64,000 nucleotides of DNA, from NCBI RefSeq assembly GCF_017876165.1, contig NZ_JAGINQ010000024.1, positions 19,616-83,615 on the forward strand. Direction: 5' to 3'. The notes beneath the pieces are model-generated. The model was not told the origin of the DNA. It saw only the letters and a program-made list of their open reading frames with translations, and ran no database searches. Numbering within the stretch: position 1 is the stretch's first letter; each line of letters begins with the position of its first letter. This DNA comes from Azospirillum soli (GTDB lineage Bacteria > Pseudomonadota > Alphaproteobacteria > Azospirillales > Azospirillaceae). The translations under genes were made by a program, and so were the position numbers. Positions 25,649 through 34,285 of the stretch are shown piece after piece.

Positions 25649-26707
25649 ATGATCCGCGATGCCCACGACGCCGCCGAGCGGCTTCTCTCCTGGTATGACC
25701 ACAACCGCCGCGACCTGCCCTGGCGCGCCAAGCCTGGGGAGGAGGCCGACCCCTACCGGGTCTGGCTGTCGGAGATTATGCTGCAACAGACCACCGTCCC
25801 GGCGGCGGCACCCTATTTCCGCGCCTTCACCGAACGCTGGCCGACCGTGCACGACCTCGCGGCGGCGCCGCTGGACGACCTGCTGGTCGCCTGGGCGGGG
25901 CTCGGCTACTACGCGCGGGCGCGCAACCTTTACAAATGCGCCCAGGTGGTGGCGAACGAGCTGGGCGGGCGCTTCCCGGATGCCGAGGAACGGCTGCTGG
26001 AACTGCCGGGCATCGGCGCCTACACGGCGGCGGCCATCGCCTCCATTGCCTTCGGGCGCAAGGCCACGGTGGTGGACGGCAACGTGGAGCGCGTCGTCGC
26101 CCGCGTCTTCGCGGTCGAGGAGCCGTTGCCCAACGTCAAGCCGAAGCTGCGCGCGCTGGCCGGCACGATCACCCCGGACGAGCGGCCCGGCGATTATGCC
26201 CAGGCGATGATGGACCTCGGCGCCACCGTCTGCACGCCGCGCAAGCCGAAATGCATGCTGTGCCCCTGGGCCGAATGGTGCGACGCCCGCGCCGCCGGCA
26301 TTCAGGAAGACCTGCCGCGCAAGGTGGCCAAGGCCGACAAGCCGACCCGGCGCGGCGTCGCCTACTGGCTTCTGAACCCCGAGGGCGCTGTGCTGCTGCG
26401 CCGCCGGGCGGAAGAGGGATTGCTCGGCGGCATGACCGAGGTGCCCTCCACCGACTGGACTGCGATGGCGCCCGACGAGGCGGCGTTGCGCCGCGCCGCT
26501 CCGCTGGAGGCGAACTGGCGCCGGCTGCCCGGCACGGTCCGCCATACTTTCAGCCATTTTCACCTCGAACTTGGAGTGGTCGCCGCGAAGGCCGGCGACG
26601 GCTGGCGGCGGGCCGAGGGCATCTGGGTCCCGGTCGACCGGCTGGGCGGGCAGGCGCTTCCCTCCGTCATGATGAAGGTGGTGCGCCACGCCCTTGCCCA
26701 CGCGTGA
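25649..26707 (+). CDS. mutY: A/G-specific adenine DNA glycosylase MutY
   Basis: MutY removes adenine mispaired with 8-oxoguanine. The ATG at 25649 gives 352 residues beginning MIRDAHDAAERLLSWYDHNRRDLPWR. Visible signatures are LSEIMLQQTTV with the catalytic Glu, helix-hairpin-helix LPGIGAYTAAAI, and VVDGNVERVVARV with the catalytic Asp. The 4Fe-4S set is C-x6-C-x2-C-x5-C (CTPRKPKCMLCPWAEWC). The C-terminal NUDT1-like 8-oxoG recognition domain includes TFSHFHLEL. Complete and ordinary. Confidence 0.97.
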   Translation: MIRDAHDAAERLLSWYDHNRRDLPWRAKPGEEADPYRVWLSEIMLQQTTVPAAAPYFRAFTERWPTVHDLAAAPLDDLLVAWAGLGYYARARNLYKCAQVVANELGGRFPDAEERLLELPGIGAYTAAAIASIAFGRKATVVDGNVERVVARVFAVEEPLPNVKPKLRALAGTITPDERPGDYAQAMMDLGATVCTPRKPKCMLCPWAEWCDARAAGIQEDLPRKVAKADKPTRRGVAYWLLNPEGAVLLRRRAEEGLLGGMTEVPSTDWTAMAPDEAALRRAAPLEANWRRLPGTVRHTFSHFHLELGVVAAKAGDGWRRAEGIWVPVDRLGGQALPSVMMKVVRHALAHA

Positions 26708-26710
26708 AGG

Positions 26711-27481
26711 ATGATGCGTGAACGACATGGCAAAGGGTTGGGAATGCTGCGGCCTGCGATCCTCTTGTTTCTTGCGCTGATCGCGTTGACGGGTCCCGCC
26801 ACGGCGGAGCCGAAGAAGAAAGCTCCGCTGGTAGCCCCTGCGGAACGGTCGGTGTCGCTGGAAATCGTGCTGGCGGTGGACGGGTCCGCCTCTATCACCG
26901 ACGGCGGCTTGGAGTTTCAGTTGCAGGGCCACGCTGCCGCCTTCAACGACCCGCAACTGGGCGAGTCCATCTCGGCCGGCGGCATCGCCGCCACGCTGGT
27001 GGTTTTTTCCGGCCCGCACAGCCTGCGGGTGATCGTGCCCTGGACCGTTCTGCGCAACGCCGAGGACGCTAAGGCCTTCGCTCACAAGATCGAATCCGCA
27101 CCGCGCGGCATCCAGGCGGACTCCACCGCGCTGGGCAGCGCCATCGACGACTCCGCCAAGCTGTTCGAGAACAACGGGATCAACGCGCCGCGCAAGGTGA
27201 TCGACATCGTGTCGAACGGCTTCAACAACAGCGGCGCCGACCCGGCCGGCGCGCGGGACCGTGCCGAACGGAAGGGCATCACAATCAACGCGCTCGCCAT
27301 TCTCGACGAGTTTTCGTGGCTGGAAGAATATTATCAAGAAAACATCGTCGGCGGCCCCAATTGCTTTGTCAAGACGGCCATGGATCGCGACAGCTTCGTT
27401 GAAGCTTTGCGGCAAAAGCTGATTCAGGAGATCGCCGGTCTTGGCGTTCCGGCCAAGATTATCACGGCAGCTAATCTTTGA
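26711..27481 (+). CDS. DUF1194 secreted von Willebrand A-like protein
   Basis: This protein of up to 256 residues has an N-terminal signal (LRPAILLFLALIALTGPATA) and one vWA-like domain of the DUF1194 family. The MIDAS-like motif reads IVLAVDGSASIT (D-x-S-x-S), and the domain continues through DIVSNGFNNSGADP and LAILDEFSWLEEYYQENI. Starts at 26711, 26714 and 26744 are all possible; 26744 gives the more usual signal length. It begins three bases after mutY. Function is unknown; the fold suggests metal-dependent protein binding in the periplasm. Confidence 0.82.
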   Translation: MMRERHGKGLGMLRPAILLFLALIALTGPATAEPKKKAPLVAPAERSVSLEIVLAVDGSASITDGGLEFQLQGHAAAFNDPQLGESISAGGIAATLVVFSGPHSLRVIVPWTVLRNAEDAKAFAHKIESAPRGIQADSTALGSAIDDSAKLFENNGINAPRKVIDIVSNGFNNSGADPAGARDRAERKGITINALAILDEFSWLEEYYQENIVGGPNCFVKTAMDRDSFVEALRQKLIQEIAGLGVPAKIITAANL

Positions 27482-27654
27482 TGCGTCTATGACCTGCGGT
27501 GCTAAGCCGCTGGTGTTTGCGATAAATTCATCTGGAGGCATCGCCCGGCTGACGGTAAATTACCTAAGCGCGAAAATCATTGTGCCGGAAGCATCCTCGG
27601 GTATGCGATTCAAGGATCCGGCGTGTTGCCCGCGCGAGCGTCTGGGGTCGGGGC

Positions 27655-30051
27655 ATGCGGGATCGGGAACCGGCCGGGCCGGGAACAGTCGAGGACGACG
27701 CCGGCCGGGCCGAAGCCTCCGCCGGTGGCAAGCCGCGCTTGCAGGCGGCGGCGGTGGCGCTGGTCGGCGCGGTGGCGCTGGTCCTCGCCACCCTGACCGG
27801 CGTGGTGGGCGCCGCCTTCCTCGGCATCGTCGGCATCGCGGAACAGGCGCGTGACGTCACGGTGCCGCGCATCGGCGCCCAGCAGCAGAACGCCATGACC
27901 GCCGCACAATTGAGCCGCTTGGCCGAGGTCATCCTGAACAGCCGCGACCGCGCCCGACGCGCGGCATCGCTGGACGAGGCGGAGGCGCTGGCCAGCCAGT
28001 TCGCCCAGGTGGTGGACGTTTCCGTTCTGGAAAAGCTCGACCGCGCGCTGAACGCGGTGCGGCGGAGCAACCACCGCGCCGACCTGATCGACGCCCTGTC
28101 GGCCAGCATCCGCGAGACCCTGGCGGGGGTGGACGACGCGCTGGCGCTCGGTACCTCGCTGCTGGCCGAACCGGACCGGGCGGTGCAGGACTACGCCTTC
28201 CTCAGCAATCTCTACCACCTGCGCCGTCTCTACGGGCAGGCGATGGCGACCGACACGGCCGAGGCGCTGACGGTCGTGGACCACGATATCCTGACCCTGC
28301 TGCGCAACCAGCGCGCCCTCATCGGCGGCATCTCCGGCACGGCCAGCGAACAGCAGGGCCGGCTGCTGGCTGTGCTGGACCGCTTTGCCGCCGCGCGGAC
28401 GTTGACCGATCTGCATCGCGGCCGGATCGCCGTGCAGGCGCAGATGCGCCAGGACAGCGACATCGCTTACCAGCAGTTGAAGCAGCTGGCCGACAGCCTA
28501 TCCGGCGACGCCTCGGCCACCACGCTGGACATGGTGGAGCGGATCGTCGCCGACGGGCGGCGCGGCCTGTGGATCAGCATCGTCGGTATCGCGGCGACCA
28601 TTCTGCTGCTGGGCGGCGTGACGCTGCTGCTGCGCCGGCATGTGGTGCGGCCGGTGCTGCGGGTCAGCCGGACGCTGCACGCGTTGCAGCAGGCCCCGCG
28701 CCCGGTGGCGCTGCCCCCCGCTTCGCTGGAGGAGTTCGATCGCATCGACCGCGCGGTCGAGCGCTTCGCCGAGGCGCTGGTCGCCCAGCAGGCGCAGACC
28801 GAGGCGTTGCGGGCCAGCGAGGGGCGGCTCAACACCATCCTGCAAAGTTCGCCCTTTCCCATCGTCATCGCCCGGCGCACCGATGGGCGCGTTCTGTTCG
28901 CCAACACCCCGACCGTCGATCTGCTGGAGCTTCCGTCCACCCACGCGCTGGGGTGCGCGATACCGGACTTTCTGGAAGAAACCATCGACTGGGTCGCCTT
29001 CGCCCAGGACATCTTCCGCCGGGGCCGGCTGACCGATTTCGAAACGCGGCTGAAAACTGCGGAGGGCCGGCCTTTCTGGGGCGTCATCTCGGCGATGGCG
29101 ATGGATTACGGGGGTGAACCCTCGATGTTCCTGGCGCTGCACGACATTTCCACCCGCAAATACGCGGAGAATGCGCTGGTCGCCGCGAAGGAGCAGGCCG
29201 AACGCACCCTGATCGACCTGCAACGCACGCAGAAAAGCCTCGTCCAGGCGGAAAAGCTGGCTTCGTTGGGCGCGCTGGTGGCCGGCGTGGCGCACGAGAT
29301 CAACACGCCCCTGGGCATCGGCGTGACCGCCGCCTCCTACCTTGCCGAACAGACGCGCGGCTTCAAGCGCATCGCCGCCGATGGAGGCGTGCGCCGCCGC
29401 GACCTGGAGGAGTTCATCGAGCGGATCGAGGAAGCCGCTGGCATGATCCTGTCCAACCTGGAGCGTGCCTGCTCGCTGGTGCAGAGCTTCAAGCAGGTCG
29501 CCGTGGACCAGACGTCGGAGGCGCGCCGGCCGTTCGACTTGCGCGACTATCTGGACGGCGTGTTGGGCAGCCTCGCCCCGCAGGTGAAGCGCACGCCGCA
29601 CCGCGTGCTGCTCGACTGTCCAGACGGCGTCACCATGGACAGCTATCCGGGCGCCCTGTCGCAGGTGGTCTCGAACCTCGTCATCAATGCGCTGCTGCAC
29701 GCGTTCGAGCCGGACGTTCCCGGCACCATCGTCATCGCGGTGCACCGGGAGGGGCCGTCCGCCGTCCTCCTCAACTTCACCGACAACGGCAAGGGCATCC
29801 CGCCGGAAAACCTGGAACGGATCTTCGAACCCTTCTTCACCACGCGACGGACGGAGGGCGGCAGCGGGCTCGGCCTGCACATCGTCCATAACATCGTGGT
29901 GGGCACGCTGGGCGGGCGCATTTCCGTGCAATCACACCCCGGCCAGGGCTGCCGCTTTACCATCCGCCTGCCGCTGACCGCCGCTGGCATGGCGCAGCCC
30001 GCTGCCGTCGCCGGGCGGGTCAAGGCTCCGCAGGAAGAGTTGGTGGCGTAA
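27655..30051 (+). CDS. Membrane-bound PAS sensor histidine kinase
   Basis: This is a 798-residue sensor kinase. I chose the ATG at 27655; an upstream TTG at 27580 would add 25 residues. Order: TM1 at about 30-60, a long helical sensor region, TM2 at about 310-330, HAMP-like RRHVVRPVLRVSRTL, PAS at about 400-530, a coiled coil, then HisKA with phospho-acceptor LVAGVAHEINTPLGIG. The HATPase has N box NLVINALLHAF, G1 DNGKGIPPENL and G2 GGSGLGLHIV. The C-terminus carries no receiver domain and no response regulator is adjacent, so the partner is unknown. The HEINTPLG form is typical of the HWE-unrelated group 4 kinases. Confidence 0.88.
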   Translation: MRDREPAGPGTVEDDAGRAEASAGGKPRLQAAAVALVGAVALVLATLTGVVGAAFLGIVGIAEQARDVTVPRIGAQQQNAMTAAQLSRLAEVILNSRDRARRAASLDEAEALASQFAQVVDVSVLEKLDRALNAVRRSNHRADLIDALSASIRETLAGVDDALALGTSLLAEPDRAVQDYAFLSNLYHLRRLYGQAMATDTAEALTVVDHDILTLLRNQRALIGGISGTASEQQGRLLAVLDRFAAARTLTDLHRGRIAVQAQMRQDSDIAYQQLKQLADSLSGDASATTLDMVERIVADGRRGLWISIVGIAATILLLGGVTLLLRRHVVRPVLRVSRTLHALQQAPRPVALPPASLEEFDRIDRAVERFAEALVAQQAQTEALRASEGRLNTILQSSPFPIVIARRTDGRVLFANTPTVDLLELPSTHALGCAIPDFLEETIDWVAFAQDIFRRGRLTDFETRLKTAEGRPFWGVISAMAMDYGGEPSMFLALHDISTRKYAENALVAAKEQAERTLIDLQRTQKSLVQAEKLASLGALVAGVAHEINTPLGIGVTAASYLAEQTRGFKRIAADGGVRRRDLEEFIERIEEAAGMILSNLERACSLVQSFKQVAVDQTSEARRPFDLRDYLDGVLGSLAPQVKRTPHRVLLDCPDGVTMDSYPGALSQVVSNLVINALLHAFEPDVPGTIVIAVHREGPSAVLLNFTDNGKGIPPENLERIFEPFFTTRRTEGGSGLGLHIVHNIVVGTLGGRISVQSHPGQGCRFTIRLPLTAAGMAQPAAVAGRVKAPQEELVA

Positions 30052-30065
30052 GGGCGAGGGGAGCG

Positions 30066-30449
30066 TCAGCTCCGCGCGCGCTCGACCTCCACGCCGACGC
30101 TGGCGGCGTCGGGAAACACGTCCAGCTTTTCCACGCGCACCTTCACCGACGCGATGCGCGCGTCGGCAAGGCAGCGCTCGGCGATGCGCTCGGCCAGCGT
30201 CTCGATCAGGGTGACGTGGCCCTGGTTGACCAGACCCTTCACCACGGCGGCCATGTCCTCGCCGGTGATGCCGGGGGCGATGGTCTCCAGATCCAGGTTC
30301 AGCCGGATGCGCTGCGGCTTGATCCGCTCGTGGGCGTAGACGCCGACGAGCGCGTCCATGACCAGATCGCGCACAAAGCAACGGGTGGACACCGCCGCCG
30401 GGGTCGAGCGGGGCAGCGGAGCGGTGACGGTGGCGAAGAGCTTGTTCAT
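30066..30449 (-). CDS. folB: Dihydroneopterin aldolase
   Basis: FolB converts 7,8-dihydroneopterin to 6-hydroxymethyl-dihydropterin in folate synthesis. The protein is 127 residues from the ATG at 30449 (MNKLFATV); six more codons upstream are open but unlikely. Core signatures are VRDLVMDALVGVYAHERIKPQRIRLNLDLE, with GVYAHER, and LIETLAERIAERCLAD with the catalytic-region Glu. The C-terminus (VRVEKLDVFPDAASVGVEVER) is as expected. It stands alone and converges on the histidine kinase gene. Confidence 0.92.
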   Translation of the reverse strand: MNKLFATVTAPLPRSTPAAVSTRCFVRDLVMDALVGVYAHERIKPQRIRLNLDLETIAPGITGEDMAAVVKGLVNQGHVTLIETLAERIAERCLADARIASVKVRVEKLDVFPDAASVGVEVERARS

Positions 30450-30538
30450 GGCGCACACGCCTAGCACGCCGCCGCGACCGTGCCAAGGCGTCGCGGCGGC
30501 GATAATTGGTGGGCACCGATGCCGATTTTGTTGGGCTT

Positions 30539-30714
30539 AAAGCGGATATCGATCCGCTTTGGACCGCGACGGCGGTCCCGGCCGCACGTGCGGCCGAAGC
30601 CTGGCCTCTCGCGGGAACGCAGTTCCCGCTGGCGGCAGGCGGATGCCAATGGCATCCGCTGAGAGCCGGCGAATGAGGCCATATGAATCTAAAGCGGATG
30701 CAAATTCGCTTTAG
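30539..30714. repeat. Array of six consecutive hairpins between folB and ccrM
   Basis: Six near-perfect dyads lie in 176 bases: 30539-30560 (9-bp stem, loop ATCG), 30561-30578 (7 bp, loop GACG), 30579-30596 (18-base perfect palindrome), 30611-30629 (8 bp, loop GCA), 30639-30659 (9 bp, loop AAT) and 30689-30714 (11 bp with one mismatch, loop GCAA). The first and last share the AAAGCGGAT arm. The last one includes the ccrM stop codon. Confidence 0.85.
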
Positions 30715-31793
30715 TTGGCCTCGGCGCGAATGCGTTCGCGCAGCACGTCGATGGGGCGCAGGTCGTCGCCCTCCTCGTAGTGCCAAAAGGTCCAGCCGTT
30801 GCAGGCCGGCAGGCCGGCCATGGCGGCACCCACCTGATGGATGGAGCCGCGATGATCGCCCCGCGCGTTGGAGCCGATCAGCGTGCCGTCCGCGCGGACA
30901 CGGGCGATGCACCGGCGGCGCTGGTCGAACAGCGAGGTGCCGGGGCGCAGCAGCCCGCGCTCCACTACCCAGCCGAACGGGATGCGGGGGGCCGAGCGCT
31001 TCGGGGGCGTGTCGAGCACGCTGGGATCCGGCGCCTCCTCGACTGCGTCGATGCGGGCCTGGGCGGCCTTCACATAGGTGTCGTCGCGCTCCAGCCCGAT
31101 CCAGTTGCGGCCCAGTCGCTTGGCGACGGCGCCCGTGGTGCCGGTGCCGAAGAACGGGTCCAGCACCGTGTCGCCCGGCCGGGAGGAGGACAGGATGACG
31201 CGGTAGAGCAGGGCTTCCGGCTTCTGCGTCGGATGGGTCTTGCGGCCCTCCTCGTCGCGCAGGCGTTCGCCGCCGCTGCAGATCGGCAGCAGCCAGTCGC
31301 TGCGCATCTGCAGATCGTCGTTCAGCGCCTTCATGGCGTCGTAGTTGAAGCGATAACGCGCGTCCTTGTCGCGGGACGCCCAGATCATCGTCTCGTGCGC
31401 GTTGGCGAAGCGCGTGCCGCGGAAGTTCGGCATCGGGTTCGTCTTGCGCCAGACGATGTCGTTCAAAATCCAGAAGCCCAGATTCTGCAACGTCGCGCCG
31501 ACGCGGAAGATGTTGTGATAGCTGCCGATGACCCAGAGCGAGCCTTCCGGCTTCAGGATGCGGCGCGCGGCGGCGAGCCAGTCGCGCGTGAAGCGGTCGT
31601 AGGTCTCGAAATCATCGAACTTGTCCCAGTCCTCTTCCACACCATCCACGCGGGTGTGGTTCGGACGCAAGAGCTCGCCCCCAAGTTGGAGGTTATAGGG
31701 CGGATCCGCAAAGACGAGATCCACCGATTCAGGCGGCAATTCATTCATGAGGGCGATACAATCGCCCACGAGAATTTTGTTCAGGGGGAGCAT
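30711..31793 (-). CDS. ccrM: CcrM-type GANTC adenine methyltransferase
   Basis: CcrM is a cell-cycle DNA adenine methyltransferase that marks GANTC sites. The ATG at 31793 gives 360 residues, close to the Caulobacter enzyme; an open stretch of 21 codons before it is probably leader. Order: motif IV LVFADPPYNLQ at about 29, KTNPMPNFRG and FANAHETMIWAS, target-recognition region, then motif I DPFFGTGTTG near 240. The C-terminal CcrM extension ends in GWTFWHYEEGDDLRPIDVLRERIRAE. Four GANTC sites lie in the leader and upstream gap. No restriction enzyme is adjacent, supporting a solitary regulator. Confidence 0.93.
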   Translation of the reverse strand: MLPLNKILVGDCIALMNELPPESVDLVFADPPYNLQLGGELLRPNHTRVDGVEEDWDKFDDFETYDRFTRDWLAAARRILKPEGSLWVIGSYHNIFRVGATLQNLGFWILNDIVWRKTNPMPNFRGTRFANAHETMIWASRDKDARYRFNYDAMKALNDDLQMRSDWLLPICSGGERLRDEEGRKTHPTQKPEALLYRVILSSSRPGDTVLDPFFGTGTTGAVAKRLGRNWIGLERDDTYVKAAQARIDAVEEAPDPSVLDTPPKRSAPRIPFGWVVERGLLRPGTSLFDQRRRCIARVRADGTLIGSNARGDHRGSIHQVGAAMAGLPACNGWTFWHYEEGDDLRPIDVLRERIRAEAN

Positions 31794-31812
31794 TGACGCA
31801 ACCAACAGCAGC

Positions 31813-31949
31813 GACTCACTCGCTGGGACAATGATTCGGTCCCGAGTCGCCGTCAACTGGTTTCTATCGCGGGAATCAGGCGCCTCAGTTGCTTAGCGCC
31901 TTTTGCTCGCGGACTGGTGCAAAACTGACTCGGTGGTGGTCGGTGACTC
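31813..31949. promoter_or_regulatory. Cluster of six GANTC sites upstream of ccrM
   Basis: GANTC occurs at 31813-31817 (GACTC), 31833-31837 (GATTC), 31844-31848 (GAGTC), 31873-31877 (GAATC), 31927-31931 (GACTC) and 31945-31949 (GACTC). The last two are in the 3' end of rnhB. This is far denser than chance (about one per 256 bases). In Caulobacter, methylation of GANTC in the ccrM promoter controls its timing; the same here is inference. Confidence 0.7.
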
Positions 31950-32550
31950 CGTGGCGGCGCAGTGCCTCCAGATGTTCCGGGGTGGGATAGCCGGCGTTGC
32001 GGTCCCATCCGTAATGAGGGTGCAGTTCAGCCAGCCGGCACATCTCGCGGTCGCGCGCCACCTTGGCGATGATCGAGGCGGCGGCGATGGACTGGCTCTT
32101 GCCGTCGCCCTTGACGATGGCCTCGGCCAGGCAGGGCAGGTCCGGCGTGAACTTGCCGTCGATCAGCGCGACGGCCGGCGGTTCCCCGGTCAGCGCCTCG
32201 TAGGCGCGCTTCATGGCGAGCAGGGTCGCCTTGTGGATGTTGAAATGGTCGATTTCCGCCGCCGTCGCCTCGGCCAGCGCGAAGGCCAGCGCGTGGGCAC
32301 GGATTTCCGGTTCCAGATCCTCGCGAGCAGCGCGGCTCAGCGCCTTGCTGTCGTTGATGGCGCGGGCGAGCGCCTGGGGCAGGCCCTCCGGCGGCAGCAC
32401 CACGGCGGCGGCGACCACCGGCCCGGCCAGCGGCCCGCGCCCGACCTCGTCAATGCCGCACACCCGCCGCCCCTGACCGAGCGTGGTTTCAAAGGACAGG
32501 TCGGGATGCGAGCGGGCAGCCTTGGGGCGCGTGGTCTTGGTCGTCGTCAT
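31885..32550 (-). CDS. rnhB: Ribonuclease HII
   Basis: RNase HII cuts RNA from RNA-DNA hybrids and single ribonucleotides in DNA. The ATG at 32550 gives 221 residues; an upstream start at 32595 would lie inside the repeat at 32578 and is rejected. Family motifs are CGIDEVGRGPLAGPVVAAAVVL (active-site D-E), ALIDGKFTPDLP, KGDGKSQSIAAASIIAKVARDREM and HPHYGWDRNAGYPTPEHLEAL with the late active-site Asp. Neighbour ccrM is downstream; the pair rnhB-ccrM is common in alphaproteobacteria. Confidence 0.95.
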   Translation of the reverse strand: MTTTKTTRPKAARSHPDLSFETTLGQGRRVCGIDEVGRGPLAGPVVAAAVVLPPEGLPQALARAINDSKALSRAAREDLEPEIRAHALAFALAEATAAEIDHFNIHKATLLAMKRAYEALTGEPPAVALIDGKFTPDLPCLAEAIVKGDGKSQSIAAASIIAKVARDREMCRLAELHPHYGWDRNAGYPTPEHLEALRRHGVTDHHRVSFAPVREQKALSN

Positions 32551-32577
32551 AGCATTCGCGGAGAAGAGTGGGGTTTG

Positions 32578-32704
32578 TTTGACACAGATGGACACAGATA
32601 AACACAGATTAATAAAGATGAATCAATGCGCACCGGGCGTGTTCGCGAATGGCGGGGGCGTTGGCGCAATCCATCTGTGTTTATCTGTGTCCATCTGTGT
32701 CAAA
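32578..32704. repeat. Perfect 32-bp inverted repeat made of GACACAGAT units
   Basis: Arms 32578-32609 and 32673-32704 are exact reverse complements. Each consists of three copies of a roughly 10-base unit (GACACAGATG, GACACAGATA, AACACAGAT). The spacer is 63 bases. It lies between rnhB and the cyclic-nucleotide-binding gene, two bases after the latter's stop codon. It may act as a transcript-end hairpin. Confidence 0.85.
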
Positions 32705-32706
32705 AA

Positions 32707-33441
32707 TCACTTCTGCCCCGCCAACTGCTCGATGTAGATGCGGGTGAGAGAGCGCAGGATCGGCGGCATGCTGGACAGCGCCTGGGTAAAGCTGTCCTTG
32801 CGGATGATCTCGCAGACGGTGGCCTCCAGCGCGACCGCCGTCGCGGCGCGCGGGCGGTGGGCGAGCAGCGCCAGTTCGCCGAAGATCCGGCCGGGGCCGA
32901 GCACCGCGATCTCCTCGCCTGACTTCTGGATGCTGACCAAACCCGACTGGATCAGATAGGCGCCCGTGCCCTCGTCGCCCTGCCGGAAGAACGTGTGGCC
33001 CTCGCGGAACATGCGGCGGTCCACGACCTTGTCGAAGGCGTTGGAGGAGCGGATGTCGGCCCCGCCCTCCTGCCGTTCCGGCTGGGGCAGGCCGTAGGTG
33101 CGGCGGATGGCGGCGATCAGACTTTCCAGCAGGTAGGCGGCCAGCGGCGGGCATTTGCCGAGCAAAGCGCGAAAGGTGTCGCGGCACAGCTCGACCGCCT
33201 CGACCTCGTTCAGCGCGCGCACGGTGGCGCTGCGCAGCCCGTCGTCCAGCAGGGCCATCTCGCCGACGATGGCGCCGCGCCCGACCGTGCCCAGGCGGCG
33301 CATGCCCTCCGGCCCTTCCAGCAGCACCTCCAACTCGCCCGCCTCGATCAGCCACGCGCGGTCGCCGGGCTCGCCCTGGCGGATCAGGACGGTGCCGGCG
33401 GGAAAGCGGCGATTCCGCACCTCGGCCCCAATCTTGGTCAT
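32707..33441 (-). CDS. Protein with two cyclic-nucleotide-binding domains
   Basis: This 244-residue cytoplasmic protein is made of two cNMP-binding (CRP-like) beta-roll domains, at about 10-115 and 140-240. Each has a phosphate-binding cassette: GAIVGEMALLDDGLRSATV in the first and GRIFGELALLAHRPRAAT in the second. No helix-turn-helix, kinase or membrane segment is present, so it is not a CRP-type regulator as such. It may be a cAMP or cGMP sensor acting through another protein. It stands alone, ending at the inverted repeat. Confidence 0.87.
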   Translation of the reverse strand: MTKIGAEVRNRRFPAGTVLIRQGEPGDRAWLIEAGELEVLLEGPEGMRRLGTVGRGAIVGEMALLDDGLRSATVRALNEVEAVELCRDTFRALLGKCPPLAAYLLESLIAAIRRTYGLPQPERQEGGADIRSSNAFDKVVDRRMFREGHTFFRQGDEGTGAYLIQSGLVSIQKSGEEIAVLGPGRIFGELALLAHRPRAATAVALEATVCEIIRKDSFTQALSSMPPILRSLTRIYIEQLAGQK

Positions 33442-33597
33442 TTGGCGGTTTTGCTCATGAGGTGGCCCATCCCTCGTTCGATGTCGACAGCTTAGCTCAA
33501 GTACGGGCGCTGCCGCATGGTGGATCTTGTGACGGGATCTTGGCGAAGCGAAACGGCTGCGCTATGCATGGCGCCCTCAAGAGGAAAGGCCTGACCC

Positions 33598-34083
33598 ATG
33601 ACCGACTGCCCCTGCCGTTCCGGCAAGGCCCTGGACGCCTGCTGCGGCCCCTATCTCGACGGCACCGCGACCCCGCCGACCGCCGAAGCGCTGATGCGCT
33701 CGCGCTATTCGGCCTTCGCGACCGGCAAGATCGACTACCTCCAGGAGACCCTGCTGCCGGAAACGCGCGAGGACTTCGACCGCAAGGAGATCGAGGCCTG
33801 GGCCAAGAACAGCGTCTGGACCGGTCTTGAGGTCCGCTCCACCGAGGCCGGCGACGAGCAGGACGAGGAAGGCGTGGTCGAGTTCGTCGCCAACTTCATG
33901 ATGAACGGCAAGCCGCAGAAGCACCACGAGACCAGCCGCTTCGCCAAGCGCGACGGCCGCTGGTACTATGTGGACGGCACGCTGGGCGCCCGCCCGCGCA
34001 GCGGCCCGAAGGTCGGCCGCAACGACCCGTGCCCCTGCGGCAGCGGCAAGAAGTTCAAGAAGTGCCACGGGGCGGCGGCCTGA
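33598..34083 (+). CDS. YchJ-like SEC-C motif protein
   Basis: This 161-residue protein has a YchJ-type NTF2-like core between two zinc-binding SEC-C style motifs. The N-terminal motif reads CPCRSGKALDACCG (residues 4-17). The C-terminal one reads NDPCPCGSGKKFKKCHG (about 142-158). The middle region LMRSRYSAFATGKIDYLQETL is typical of YchJ. Function is not firmly known; the SEC-C tail binds zinc and, in SecA, contacts ribosomes or SecB. It lies upstream of the cold-shock gene with its own ribosome site (AGGAAAGG). Confidence 0.87.
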   Translation: MTDCPCRSGKALDACCGPYLDGTATPPTAEALMRSRYSAFATGKIDYLQETLLPETREDFDRKEIEAWAKNSVWTGLEVRSTEAGDEQDEEGVVEFVANFMMNGKPQKHHETSRFAKRDGRWYYVDGTLGARPRSGPKVGRNDPCPCGSGKKFKKCHGAAA

Positions 34084-34285
34084 CGTCCGAGTCTCCCCGA
34101 TTCGCGCTCTGATTGAGACATTTTTGGTCGCTCAGAACCCCGGAGCCGGCCGTGGGGAGGACTTTGTCCGGTCTTTCTGGTCCTCCCCTGCGTTCTCAAT
34201 TGAAAAGCGCGGCGGAACGGATCATCTTCGAGGTTCCGCGTCTCGGTTGAGGGGGCGCGGCGTATCACGACAGATGAGACCACGT

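Noticed and set aside
32578..32704. Insertion-sequence ends around a small mobile element
   Set aside because: The arms are internally periodic, the 63-base spacer has no coding capacity and no target duplication is visible; a hairpin-type repeat fits better.
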